Shown here piece by piece: positions 46,521 to 57,439 of a DNA stretch of 64,000 bases. Below the pieces are notes generated by a model. The model saw nothing but the letters and a program-made list of their open reading frames with translations. It was not told the origin of the DNA and searched no databases. Position 1 is the first letter of the stretch, and the number at the start of each line of letters is the position of its first letter. The stretch is from positions 32,765,001-32,829,000 of the forward strand of contig NC_068564.1 in NCBI RefSeq assembly GCF_022201045.2. Direction: 5' to 3'. The translations under genes and the position numbers were made by a program. The DNA comes from Citrus sinensis. Its lineage: Eukaryota > Streptophyta > Magnoliopsida > Sapindales > Rutaceae.

Positions 46521-48315
46521 ACGAAACAATATTTTCATTCTTCAACTCTCCCAAACCCGATCGACTTAATTAACTGTGACTTCTTTTGATTTTGTCCAGC
46601 TCCTTGGGCTGTACTTGCCAAGCTTATATTACTAATTCAGCTTTCCATTTCTATTTGGATTTTGGCCTTCATTTTCTGGACATCGATTTTATTTGGCCTT
46701 TCATGACAAAGATTTACCCTTACCGACAACAGCTGAAATTATTTTGTTTAGAATATTAGGAAAGCTTGGGTTACAGCAACCAATTTGACACATTTAATTT
46801 GCACATATTTTGGTTGAGGATAAACAATATTCCTCTCCTCAATTGCTTGTCAAGAATTTTCCGGGTGCTTTAATTTACTAGGAAAATGGGTTCTTTTCAA
46901 CCCTTAATTAATGTACGTTCAATTCAAATAACAAGCCTGACATATTTGTATCATTAAAATAATTAATTATTATAACGGATTTGATGTGATTAATATATTA
47001 CAATATCCCCTCTTGTATATGAAATCCAATAGATGGTCCTCTTTCGGATCCTTGTACGTACACTACTGGAAATGGAAAGTGATGTTCGTTAGCTAGTGTG
47101 GTTTCGCCAGCGTGGATTCTTAATTATTAATTGCAATCAAAATACTACCGATATATACATATTGTTGTTGCACATGAATAAATAGCTCGTGACGTTGGAT
47201 ATATATGGTATATGAAGGATAAATTTTAATGTGGTATCTTGGATTAAGCATGTCGTATTTGAAGACTTTCTTTATATTTGAATCTGGTTGTGGATCAAAT
47301 TGAAAAGTATCCAAATTATGCAAGCAAAGAATTCAAATGGCAAAAACAGCTAAAGAGGCATAAAATAACCAATGAGAGACAATTTTGAAAGCTCCTCTTT
47401 CCTTTTCATTTCTCCGTGAATTTGTGAACAGATTACAAAAGATTGGTTGCTACTTATAAGAAGCAATTAACCAACTTTGACCGGTTGAAGCAATTTCTAT
47501 TTACATTTTACCGTACAATTATCTTTGATTACAAATTACTTAACGTTCAGCTATGTGGTTACAACTAGTCTCACCTGAATTATATTTTTATTTATGTATG
47601 AGTTATTGAAAGTGAATAAACGGTTGCCTTAAAAAGTAAAAGATGAGCCAAACGATTGCCTGCTATGGAAATCTAATTCCAAAAGAGTGATAAAGATATT
47701 TCACAAATCATTTTACTGGGAAATGACAAAATGGGTTGGATATACTATAGATAGGAAGACAATAGGTACGTGGAATGGAAAGTGACTTGATGAATGGTGA
47801 CTATAAGTGACATCTTGGTGATCATGAAATACTATTTGTCAAGTAATTAATAATGTACTATTATTTACATTTTGTATTTATTTCAAATACAGTGTCATTT
47901 TATCTCAGGCGGTTAGTTATCAAATGTTAAATATGTCTACTTTTACTTGTTTAACCAAGCTTAGTCTTTACCAAAGTATTAAGGGATAGTATAAATCTTT
48001 AACGAAAGTTCTAGTTGATGTCTATTTTTACCGCATGCAAGTATCGAAGGTAGCTTATATGGCTAATTCATACTAAAATACTCAACCTAATTTTTATACT
48101 TGGTACAAGAACTTTGGCCGATGTGAGAATATTTCCCTGACATACCAATAAAAGTTGTTCAAAATTTATATACTTATAATTAATTAGTTGGTACTGTGCC
48201 TCCACTTGAAGACTTGAATTGAAACAGTAAGTCTATTTATTGAATATGACATAAATTAATTATATTGTTGTGCCGCAAACTGTGGGTAAGAAACTAAGAA
48301 TGGTTGGTTTTCCTC

Positions 48316-48322
48316 TATAAAT
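48316..48322 (+). promoter_or_regulatory. TATA box of array member B
   Basis: TATAAAT about 90 bp upstream of the B start codon at 48,406, in ctctataaatttgg. Confidence 0.55.
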
Positions 48323-48405
48323 TTGGAGGAAACCCTTCACTTGTTTGCACCAACAAGTAAAAAAATATTGTTACAAGCCATTAGACGTAGCTTAAAATAG
48401 AGGAA

Positions 48406-49223
48406 ATGGGTGTAGGCACAAAAGTTCTGGTGATCACGACCATGGCAATATGCCTAATTAGCTCAGCTGCATATGCCAGTGAAGGGACTGCCACGTTCTA
48501 TACTCCTCCTTATGTCCGTGAGTATAAATTCTTCATATTTTCATAACTTGATGAATACATATATATGTTTTATTAATTTTCTTTTGCTTTATAAAAATAG
48601 TCGTTCTTATATACAATTGTCTGCACGCTGAGTTACGTTAAACATAGTTCCTGGCAATTTATTACCGGATTGCTGACAACTACGTTCTCTACTTTAGATG
48701 TTCAATTTCAAGAGTTATCAATTAGTTATCACGATGTAGTATCTAAAATCTAGTCTGTCAAGCCCAAATTCAATGAATATTGGGCAGGATTAGACTGGAT
48801 GTGAATCCGATTGTATTGGGATATATTAAACTAATCTCTTTTACAGCCTCTGCATGCAATGGATACAAAAATGATGGAGTCATGATAGCCGCAGCAAGCT
48901 ATGCAATATGGAACAACGGGGCTGTATGCAACAAAAGCTTCAGAGTTAAGTGCACCGGCGCAACAAACCAAGGGACACCTCATCCTTGCCGCGGCGGCAG
49001 CGTTCTGGTTAAGATAGTCGACCTCTGTCCGGCAGGATGCCAAGCAACCATTGATCTCTCTCAAGAAGCTTTCTCCCAGATAGCGAACCCCGATGCCGGA
49101 AAGATCAAGATTGAGTTCAATCAGTATGCCCACATGCCCAAAAAACCTTGTATTATGCGCACGAAACACTGTTATATATGATGGCTCGTAATGTTTTTGT
49201 ATTTGTTATTTTGCAGGGCTTGA
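48406..49223 (+). CDS. EG45-like domain protein, blight-associated p12 type (plant natriuretic peptide-like), array member B
   Basis: Three exons, 48406-48517, 48847-49123 and 49217-49223, encode 131 aa. The start is the first ATG after the TATA box and opens a signal peptide cleaved about residue 24 (ISSAAYA/SEG). The mature part is one expansin-domain-I-like double-psi barrel: ATFYTPPYVPSACNGY, AIWNNGAVCNKSFRVKC, HPCRGGSVLVKIVDLC, then ATIDLSQEAFSQIANP. It has six cysteines and no carbohydrate-binding C-terminal domain. The last coding exon is only 7 nt and gives the final Ala and stop. It matches, as I remember it, the secreted citrus blight-associated protein p12 over its whole length. 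The family is apoplastic, linked to cGMP-dependent ion and water balance and stress; it lacks proven expansin activity. Confidence 0.93.
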
Positions 49224-49544
49224 ATTGAACTCCCTTACTGAGGACCAGCTGGATGGAATAAGATTATAATAAGTCATGCATAATACAAAATAGTTGTTCT
49301 GTTTGTTCTGTTTTGTGTGAGAACTCATAGTTGTATGCATGCAGAAGCTTTTAAGGAATATGGCTCGCTATGTACGGCGATGCTCATTGTTCTTTATTTT
49401 TATAAATAAATAAAAAATTCTTGCACTGCATGTTTTTTATTTTTATACATTGGCATCCGGAAAAACTTTTAATGTGGATAGTGAGTGTGCTATATGAATC
49501 AGAATAAATGTTGGATCTGTATAAAGAAATTATTATATTGCTCT

Positions 49545-49729
49545 ACCAAACAGTTGTGGTTCAGTTGGTAACGCAGGCTGGGTAAGTGGGAAAAGCTCTC
49601 GGGTTCGATTCCCACAAAACACACTATTTGGGAGGGGTAAAAAGCCTTAACTGTGACTACACCCCGAATCCGAATTAGTCGGGGCCCAATGCAGTCGCCG
49701 GAAATCGGGTGGTTTAAACCAAAAAAAAA
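49545..49729 (+). mobile_element. tRNA-derived SINE with perfect target-site duplication
   Basis: The left end resembles a tRNA: A-box-like tggttcagttggtaacgc (49,558 on) and B-box ggttcgattccc (49,601 on). A GC-rich body (gtcggggcccaatgcagtc) and a short A tail (49,721-49,729) follow. The element is bracketed by aattattatattgctct at 49,528-49,544 and again at 49,728-49,744, a perfect 17-bp duplication apart from overlap with the A tail. The element is therefore complete and fairly young. It lies about 320 bp downstream of member B. Confidence 0.92.
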
Positions 49730-49775
49730 TTATTATATTGCTCTTGGGTAAGTTTTGGATAATGTTATAGCTTGT

Positions 49776-49794
49776 CCCCCCCCCCCCCCCCCCC
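49776..49794. repeat. Poly-C tract (about 19)
   Basis: Homopolymer C run just right of the SINE. Length may be unreliable. Confidence 0.95.
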
Positions 49795-50450
49795 ATGGGA
49801 TTGTTATCTCCTGACCCTCTTGCTTTCATTGCAAAACAAATTCAATTAAACTTATCTCTTGGGATCCCCGTAAGCATCTTAATTATAACATTAATTTAAA
49901 CACGATTTTTTTTTTCTGTTTGTTTGCTTTTGCCGTACGTATTAAAATCAATTTAATTGGTAATTTATTTTTTGTGCTATCAATTTAATTTTAGACTTTT
50001 CAATGTGATATTTATTTACTTAAAATCAATTTTAGACTTTAATTCAATGCGATATTTATTAATTTAATCACTTCAATAATTAAGTCACCAATGACGGATG
50101 AAACCCAATTTTATAATAATTTGAATTAAATTATAAAATTTCAATGCTTCACTCAATGTATATATACTAATAGCTCCTAACCTTTTAAATTCCCTAATCA
50201 TGCTTTAAATTATCATAACTTATACTGTATTATCGCAACTATTTTAGTGGTTATATTGACATTGAGAACGTAATACAGTATTATAACAGCTGTAAGAAGT
50301 ACCTAGTTGAGAAAAACTAAAACGAAAAAAAGTGACAATCTCCCTCTTGAACATAATTTAAAAAATTGAAATAAGAGATTGAAAATTTTCTCTTATTCGT
50401 TTAGTTCATTTTTTCTCCGAACTGATAACAATTGAAATTGGGGGGAAGGA

Positions 50451-50469
50451 GGGGGGGGGGGGGGGGGGG
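50451..50469. repeat. Poly-G tract (about 19)
   Basis: Homopolymer G run preceded by ggggggaagga. Confidence 0.95.
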
Positions 50470-50899
50470 CACTCTCTTAATGCTACCTGCCTAACTTCTT
50501 GTGGAAATTTGTTGAGTATTTTGAGTTCTCTCTTCTTCACTTTCCACGAAGGTTGATGCAATGATGCCAATTCTTCAATTCAACGGCCAATATGTGTCCA
50601 TTGTAATTACTACACCAAATTATCCAAGTCAAATTCACCTATATACTTAACTAAATGTTAATAAATAATTAAAAAGATTAAAGAAACCTTACAATTTAGA
50701 TCTAATTACAATGGAGTCAAGTCAACTATTAGGTAAGAAACTGGTGTCTCATTATTCTACAAAAGCTATCAATAATTTGGACTTTGGAGGTAGTGGTTGC
50801 CAAAATCGATTAGTCCAGAAAGAAATATTACACATGAGCTGACCGTGAATACTCTATTGTAAACGCTAATTTAAGACTAATGGATCACTTGCTGCTCTC

Positions 50900-50907
50900 T
50901 ATAAAAA
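50900..50907 (+). promoter_or_regulatory. TATA box of array member C
   Basis: TATAAAAA in ctctataaaaaggg, about 109 bp upstream of the start codon. The same motif sits upstream of members D and E. Confidence 0.65.
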
Positions 50908-51008
50908 GGGACAAATTCCCTTCTGATTTTCACCCAAAAAAAAAAAAAAAACACACATTATTGGTTGAAATTAATTTGACTTTCTTGTTTGTAGCTAGGT
51001 TGCGAGAA

Positions 51009-51888
51009 ATGGGGATTGAGATGAGAATATTTATGATGATTAGCATAGTGCTGTGCCTCTGCTCAGCAGCAGTTCATGCCGCGCAAGGAAACGCCGTTTA
51101 CTACAAACCTCCTTACAGTCGTATGTCTATATTCATTCGATTAATTTATAAAAAAGCTGTGACATTTCACCATCTTTGTGATATCTAGTTTTATACTCAT
51201 AAACAAGGAAACAACGTAAGGGGGGCTTTTGATTCGCATGTTGAGGTCTTTCAAATCGCATCCATTCATTGTATTAAGGAAGAATGACACTTTAGTCCAT
51301 ATATCTTACAATTTATTTTTGCTACTTTAGTCTTTGATAGATTTTTGATTCCATATTTCATCCGGTAAAAATAGATTCTTAAAAAAAAAGAGAGACTGAG
51401 AGAGAGAGAGAGAGAGATTAAAATATCATTCTCTCTACCATGCATCAATTTAAGACTTCGAGTGCTGATCATTAAACCAGATAATTTTTTGTCCTTGGAT
51501 AACAACAGACTCGGCCTGCTATGGGAACCAAGACAATGGGCCAATGGTCACAGGAGTGAGCGATGCCCTATGGAGAAACGGACAAGCATGCGGGAAAAGA
51601 TACAGAGTGCGATGCATTAGGGGTGCAAATCAAGCTCCACATCCATGCAAACCAGGCAAGAGTGTTGTTGTTAAAGTTGTTGATTATTGTAGACAGCCAT
51701 GCAATGGAATCCTTAACCTTTCCCAGGATGCTTTTAACGAGATTGCTGATCTCGACGCTGGCAAAGTTATAGTTGAATATAATCCGTAAGCCCAATTGAT
51801 TTCTTTTAAGCACATTTGATCATTACTTTGTTTAGATTGTAATAAAATACTTAATAGAAGAAATCTATTGTTGTCTTGCAGGGTTTAA
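51009..51888 (+). CDS. EG45-like/plant natriuretic peptide-like protein (PNP-A type), array member C
   Basis: Three exons, 51009-51120, 51509-51785 and 51882-51888, encode 131 aa. The start codon opens MGIEMRIFMMISIVLCL, a signal peptide ending near residue 24 (AAVHA/AQG). The mature domain reads AQGNAVYYKPPYS, SACYGNQDNGPMVTGVSDAL, RNGQACGKRYRVRC, HPCKPGKSVVVKVVDYC, RQPCNGILNLSQDAFNEIAD and ends EYNPV. Six cysteines are kept. The CRQPCNGxLNLSxDAF motif and AQGNAVYY start are the PNP-A pattern (Arabidopsis AtPNP-A, from memory) and differ from the CPAGCQATIDLS of member B. The aspartate of the expansin-like IDLS motif is asparagine here. The last coding exon is again 7 nt. Likely secreted to the apoplast; role in ion/water homeostasis or defence inferred from the family. 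Confidence 0.92.
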
Positions 51889-54109
51889 ATTCGTGACAAA
51901 GGCTTCAAAGCTCGAAAATTGTCATAGTTTAAATGAGGATCGACGTCGGCTGTGTAGTAAGTAATGTTGATATGGCATGAATTTGCCAGTGGCTTGAATT
52001 GACAAATAAAAAAAAAAATAAAGATCCTAAATGCTTAAAGTTACTATTTATGTTATATTCTTAGTCTCCCGTTTGTGACTGACCATTTCTAAATGAACGC
52101 GTACTCGTCAAAATTGTAATAGGCGAGTGCATTAAGGATACGATACACTCGTTTTATCTTTTATGTAATACTTTCACGATTATCAATCACGTAGAATTAA
52201 TGATCTTGACAAGGACAAATGTGACCACCTATAACTACTTCTATATTATTCACTTTGTAATAAGGTGATTTTAAGTTGCATTAACATGCACTTTAGACCA
52301 ACCCAATAATGGTTCTTAATAATTCTCAAATTGTACCAACTACATTATATGAGAATTTAGATAAATTATTTTTGCCATACAGTAGAGCAGTGAGTCCCTA
52401 AGTGGGACCACTGATGGCTTCTAATACGGAACTTATAAAATTTTATATATTTAAAAACTAGTGAAATCTATTTTGGATCTCATTGCTCTGCCACATAGGA
52501 TAATGCCAATGGATGGGCTAACCCACTCCAAGCTTAATAAGACTCCTTGTGATAATTGTCAGCTTCAAAGAGGAATGGCTAAATGATGGTATCACTACGC
52601 ACAAGTGACATCATTGAATGATGAAATAATTATCAATTAATCAGAGAGAAGATTCCAACTTACTAAAGACAAATACAAAAAGATTTGAAAAACCAAAAAA
52701 TTGGGGACTCCCCGAGAACGACAAGGTAAAAGAAATTTTCATATAATAAATTTTTTTAACTATAAAATATGAGAAAGTCTTAAATACTTTTTAGTATATA
52801 CTCTCTGATAGTTAAATTATATTATATACATTTTAATCAATTACAAAAGAGTAAATATCTATATGTGATGAGCATTCAAAGAATTGAAATATAAACCGAA
52901 AGGCATCTAAGATTTTTTCTTTCCCAAAAAGCACTCCATAGCATGTACAAAATTGATTTTCCTCTATATTTAATCTTGATGACTTTAAAGAATTTGAATA
53001 AAATATAAATTGTATTACTTGTCTTTTTCAGTAACAATACAAGAGTTATTATATACACTTGATATCTCATTTAATAAGGCAACTATAAATCACAGACTTA
53101 TTTCTCAATACATTACGAGCCGTTGGAGTGAATCAGGCGTTGATGAGAACATAAACTATTAAAGAGACAAGTCCTTGATATGATTTATTGCTTCGTGTGG
53201 TGCTTGCTTTGACTAAATCTTGAGTGGGCAATATGTTTTTTAGGACGGGACAAAAAAAACTGTATTCTTAAAAAAAATCAAAATTTGGTTCGGTTCTAAT
53301 TTAAAAAAAAATTGAAATATATTATTTATAAAAAAATCAAAATATCGGTTCAGTATTCGGTTCACTCAACTGAACCGAAGAACCAAATCATTGTTGTTAT
53401 TTTTATTTGTCTTTACAACATTATATTTATGTAGATGGAGTATTGGAGTTTAGTTATATATTTTACAATTTTAATATTTCATATTTTGTGAGTAGTGAGT
53501 ACCTTATTAGTAGTTAGTAAAATCTTAGTGATAAAATATGTTTTGAATACTTTGTATTTATTGTTAATATTTGTAATGAAATTAGGATGAATTAATTGTT
53601 GAAAAAAAATTATGACACTCATGAGGCCCAATGGGCTAAAAATTTAGAAATTCAAAATAGACCCAATAGGCTCAGAACCGAAAAAAATCGAACCGAACCA
53701 AACCGATTTAAAAAATCCTATTTGAGTTCGGTTCTTATTGAATTCGGTTCTTATTCAATTCTTTTTATAAAATAATCGATTCTGCTTAATTTTGATTCGA
53801 ATCGAACCGAACTGTGCCCACTGCCCAAGCTAATACAGATTGCCAAGTTGGTTTCGATCACGTGCTTGGACAGTGGCTGAGACAGTGGCTCATTTTATGA
53901 GGCTCAATAATTATTCCTTTCAAATCCAACTAATTAATTGACAAAATAGATTTTCCAATAACAATATAATTAGTTGAATCTTTCATGTATGATAAATTTT
54001 CCACAAAATCAACTATGAATTTCGTACTTCCTTCTCTTTAAAGATGTGTGGGAATGGAAGAACTTATAGCAGAGTACTAAGTACGAGATAGGTAGATATT
54101 TAATTTCAA

Positions 54110-54230
54110 GGAGCCGGCTAAGTTACGTTAAACGTAACTTACGCCAGGCACAGCAACAATTGCGGTCTCACTACTGTACAATGTTGTTGTGTCTGGCATA
54201 AGTTATGTTTAACGTAACTTAGCCAGAGCC
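54110..54230. mobile_element. Foldback MITE copy 3 (Mutator-like), 121 bp
   Basis: Begins ggagccggctaagttacg and ends cgtaacttagccagagcc. Inverted arms span about 54,117-54,162 and 54,179-54,224. Flanked by a perfect 9-bp duplication TAATTTCAA (54,101-54,109 and 54,231-54,239). The ggagcc..ctaagttac end is shared with the two copies near 31.7-32.1 kb, though the arm interiors differ. Each arm contains its own palindrome (ttacgttaaacgtaa). Confidence 0.93.
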
Positions 54231-54448
54231 TAATTTCAATAGCTATTACTGCCTTCACTCGAAGACTTGGAACGGTCCAGTCTAGAGATTCAATAGGGCA
54301 TGCGATAACCGGACAACGACTTTTGGGTCTCCAATATTAAAAGAAACCAAACACCAACACTATCTGTTATCCTTTTGACGTTGGACGCGTGATGGGTTAT
54401 TCGAAAAATAAAAACGAAGGGCCTGCAAAACATTAAGAATCCAAGGGC

Positions 54449-54473
54449 TGTTTGTTTGTTTGTTTGTTTGTTT
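54449..54473. repeat. (TTTG)n microsatellite
   Basis: About six tetranucleotide units, tgtttgtttgtttg. Confidence 0.95.
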
Positions 54474-55278
54474 TTACTGAAATACGAAATTATGAATTTT
54501 AATTATTTTCAAACATTTAAAATTTTTATTTTGTTTAATTTTTATACTTATATATGATTATAAGATGTTTATCTCTTAATGGAAAAGGTTAAATATTTTA
54601 ACTTTTTATCTTAATGGCAAAACATTTGAATGGAACTTTAATATTCTTTCTCATTAATACCATATTAAATAAATTTATTTTCTATTATATAAATTATCCT
54701 TTTATTATTTTTTATTTATCTTTTTTTTGGTACGCGTATTCAACTATTATTATTTTTTTGTGAATGAGAATTTTAAACATAATAGAACTTTAGATTAATG
54801 TATTTTAAAAAAGACGTTCATCTCTTTGTATTTATATTTACTATTTTTATAATATATTTTGAATTTTATTTAATACATTAATTTTAATTTCAATGATTAA
54901 ACAATTATTGATTGACTTATATGATTAACAAGAAAAAACATCAATATAATATAATACATTAACTACTAAAATAGATGAGAAAGTAAAATCAAAATACTAG
55001 TGGTGTGATTCTATTAGGATATATAATGTGGAAACAATTGATCGGTTCACGATTCACACAAGAAGGAAGAAAGAAATGGAGGATTGCATAAATTAATGAA
55101 ACTTAACTAAATGCTTTTTCTCTTATTCTACAAAATTATCATTAACTTGGCGATAGACTAGACAGTGGCGAGCGTGATCGATTAGTTCACAAGGATATTA
55201 TTAGACATCAGAAGCTGACCATACCGTAAACATTAATTTAAGTGGTGGTTAATTTATGACTAATCTCTCCTCTGCTCC

Positions 55279-55286
55279 TATAAAAA
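55279..55286 (+). promoter_or_regulatory. TATA box of array member D (pseudogene)
   Basis: TATAAAAA in cctataaaaaggg about 100 bp upstream of the D start codon, in sequence aligned with the C promoter. Confidence 0.5.
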
Positions 55287-55378
55287 GGGAGAAGGCCCTT
55301 CTCATCTACACCACAAAAACAACACTACATTGTTGTTTGAGATTAATTTTCTTGATTACTGAAGGTTGCCAGAAATAA

Positions 55379-56124
55379 ATGGGGATTGAGATAAGAATAT
55401 TTATGATGATTAGCATCATGCTGTGCCTCAGATCAGCAGTACACGCCGCACAAGGAAATGCTGTTTACCACCCACCTCCTCACAAGCGTAAGTATATATT
55501 AACATGCATTTGTTTAATTAATTTAGACAACATATCTTATTCTAAGATAGCACTTATTTTACTTGAAAAAAAAAAGTACCATTAGTTTTAATATTTGGGT
55601 GTAATGTTTTGAAATTTTATTTTTTAAAAAATAAAGTTTTTTACATATTTATTTGTGTAGTTAAATTTTATTGGTAAGGAATGATAAGTTTTTAAAGTTG
55701 AAAAATAATGGTTTATATACAAATAAACATTAATAGATTTTCATGAAAACATATTTGCAATAGGAGGTTTTTTAAGTACAAAAATTAATTTAGTAATTAA
55801 CCAAAATTGTAGGGACTAAATAAATATTCACCCGAAAACTACTAGATTTAAGTCACTTACACGTAAATAAAATTAGATATTTTTTTGTTGTGTTTTACGA
55901 GAAAATAATCCATTTAATCAACTAGAAATTAAAAAGATTTGGAAAGCCTCGGCCTGCTTTGGCAAACGAGAGAATGGGCGAATGGTTGCAGGAGTGATCG
56001 ATGCGCTATGGAGCAAAGGAAAAGCATGTGGGAGAAGGTACAGTGAGATGTATTGGGGGCGCAAATAAAGCCCCCCCACATCCTTGCAAAAGAGGCAACA
56101 GTGTCGTTGTTAAAGTTGTTAATT
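55379..56124 (+). pseudogene. EG45/PNP-A-type pseudogene, array member D
   Basis: Exon 1 (from 55,379) is intact and close to member C: MGIEIRIFMMISIMLCL, AQGNAVYHPPPHK, with a good donor. Exon 2 starts near 55,941 (SACFGKRENGRMVAGVIDAL, SKGKACGRRY). It then has a 2-base deletion around 56,042 that shifts the frame to an early stop; the original frame resumes as GGANKAPPHPCKRGNSVVVK. The homology ends at KVV near 56,124, where the sequence turns into a taattaattaat run and unrelated DNA. The second half of the domain, including the last two cysteines, is lost. Confidence 0.88.
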
Positions 56125-57352
56125 AATTAATTAATCAATTCCACCTTATTGAATCCAGTCTGAATATAGGCTTAAGTTTCTAGCGGGAGGAAATGGCTGA
56201 ATCTTAAAGAAATTAAGCCGCTCCAGAGACAAATGGATGGTTCGGTGTGATGATATTACACTGCGGTGTTTGGCAACAAATCAGCCTTGAATAGAAACTT
56301 AACTTAATATATAGCCAAATGAAATTATAGCTGCAAGAATTGTGTAACTTAATTTTAACACAACAAAAACTAAATTGATAATTAATTAACTCGAACTCTA
56401 CGAACCAGAGGAGAATTTACGCTTAAAAGGGTAAATTAAAACTTTCCTTATAGAAGTCTCTGCAACACGTTCCATCTCTTAATGCTACCTACCTACCAAA
56501 TGCCGTGTGGAAGTTGTTGGGTTGACTTCTCTCCTTTTATCTTTGCCCGAAGGTGCGAGCAATGACTTCAATTGCTAAAACAGGAATCAATTACTCCAAA
56601 TTAAACAACCATTCAAAAAGTAGTTTTCGTCTTCTATTTCAATTTTCTTTTGTAAATTTACCGTCTATTGGGTCATGATTATATAATTAGAAAAGTCTTG
56701 TTCATCCATGATTGACAATTTTAATACACGAATATATTTGAGAAAAATATTATAGATATATATCATCATTCATGAACCTAGTTTCTTCCATGAGGAAGAG
56801 ATCTTTACACGATGTTCCTATTTAATTATATGGCCGTGTTTCCTAAGTTGGAGAAACATGAGAAGACCTTATTACTAATTGTCGGACCTAGAGACCTTAA
56901 CTTCTTTCAAACGCAATCTCTATTCACAATTTAATTGTTCAACCATTCACATTTTTATCACACATTCACAGCACAGAAATAAGAAGAAATTAATGAGCCG
57001 TGGAGGTTGAGGTAGTCAAGTCAACTATTAGAAAAAAAGAAGTCCTTCGCAGGGAAGTCGTCTTTGTTGGGAGAACCTGTGCCTCTCGGTTCGAGCGGAA
57101 ACTTCTAATTTAAGTTGTGGTACGAGCTTAAAAATGTCTCCCATAGTTGGAGCCCTCTTTAGGATACCTCGTGTTTAAGACCAAAAAAAAAAAAAAAAGG
57201 AAGTCCTTGCAAAGACAAAACAGTCCTTAGTCCTTTTTATTAAATAACCAATTAACTTCAAGATTGTGAAGAAAAAAAAATAGGGAAAAAAAAAGTTGAC
57301 ATGAGATTTCCACGTACGCATTCACAGGGAGTTCTATAACTAGTTTTCCTTC
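56125..57352. other. Spacer between array members D and E
   Basis: Unrecognised sequence to about 56,460. Then, from 56,462 to about 56,580, it resembles the stretch upstream of member C at 50,468-50,580 (shared phrases tctcttaatgctacctrcct and gaaggt.g..gcaatga). A SINE-like insertion is at 57,048-57,198. Confidence 0.55.
57048..57198 (+). mobile_element. SINE-like insertion with short target duplication
   Basis: About 150 bp containing a B-box-like tctcggttcgagcgg and ending gtgtttaagacc plus 16 A. Flanked by GAAGTCCTT at 57,039-57,047 and 57,200-57,208. It interrupts the upstream region of member E. The corresponding site upstream of member C (agtcaagtcaactattag, 50,715 on) has no such insert. 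Confidence 0.65.
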
Positions 57353-57360
57353 TATAAAAA
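57353..57360 (+). promoter_or_regulatory. TATA box of array member E
   Basis: TATAAAAA in tctataaaaagccg, about 87 bp upstream of the start codon at 57,440. Confidence 0.65.
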
Positions 57361-57439
57361 GCCGAATTGCCCTTCAGTTTTGTACCACAAGCAAAAATTT
57401 AGGCCAAGGTTTTTGTTTACAGAGTAACAATAAAAAAAA

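Larger units (their letters stand above)
45236..48405. other. Spacer between array members A and B
   Basis: AT-rich. Two short sequences recur in mirrored order: gagctatgagatattcg (about 45,698 and 46,010) and tagactgatrgttaatttg (about 45,752 and 45,982). A possible LTR-like fragment lies at about 46,270-46,520. From 46,520 to 48,300 nothing recognisable; the B promoter should occupy the last few hundred bases. Confidence 0.5.
51889..55378. other. Spacer between array members C and D
   Basis: No gene seen. Holds a possible hAT-like remnant from about 53,223 (gtgggcaatat) to about 53,820 (actgtgcccac) with 'ggttcggttc' phrases inside, the foldback MITE at 54,110-54,230, a (TTTG)n tract (54,449-54,473) and, from about 55,090, a promoter region resembling that of member C. 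Confidence 0.55.

Noticed and set aside
48831..49169. 112-codon minus-strand frame opposite member B
   Set aside because: Antisense shadow of exon 2 of the EG45 gene; no family resemblance.
49558..49620. A tRNA gene near 49.56 kb
   Set aside because: A- and B-box-like motifs are present, but the cloverleaf cannot be completed and the whole is bracketed by a 17-bp duplication with an A tail, so it is a SINE.
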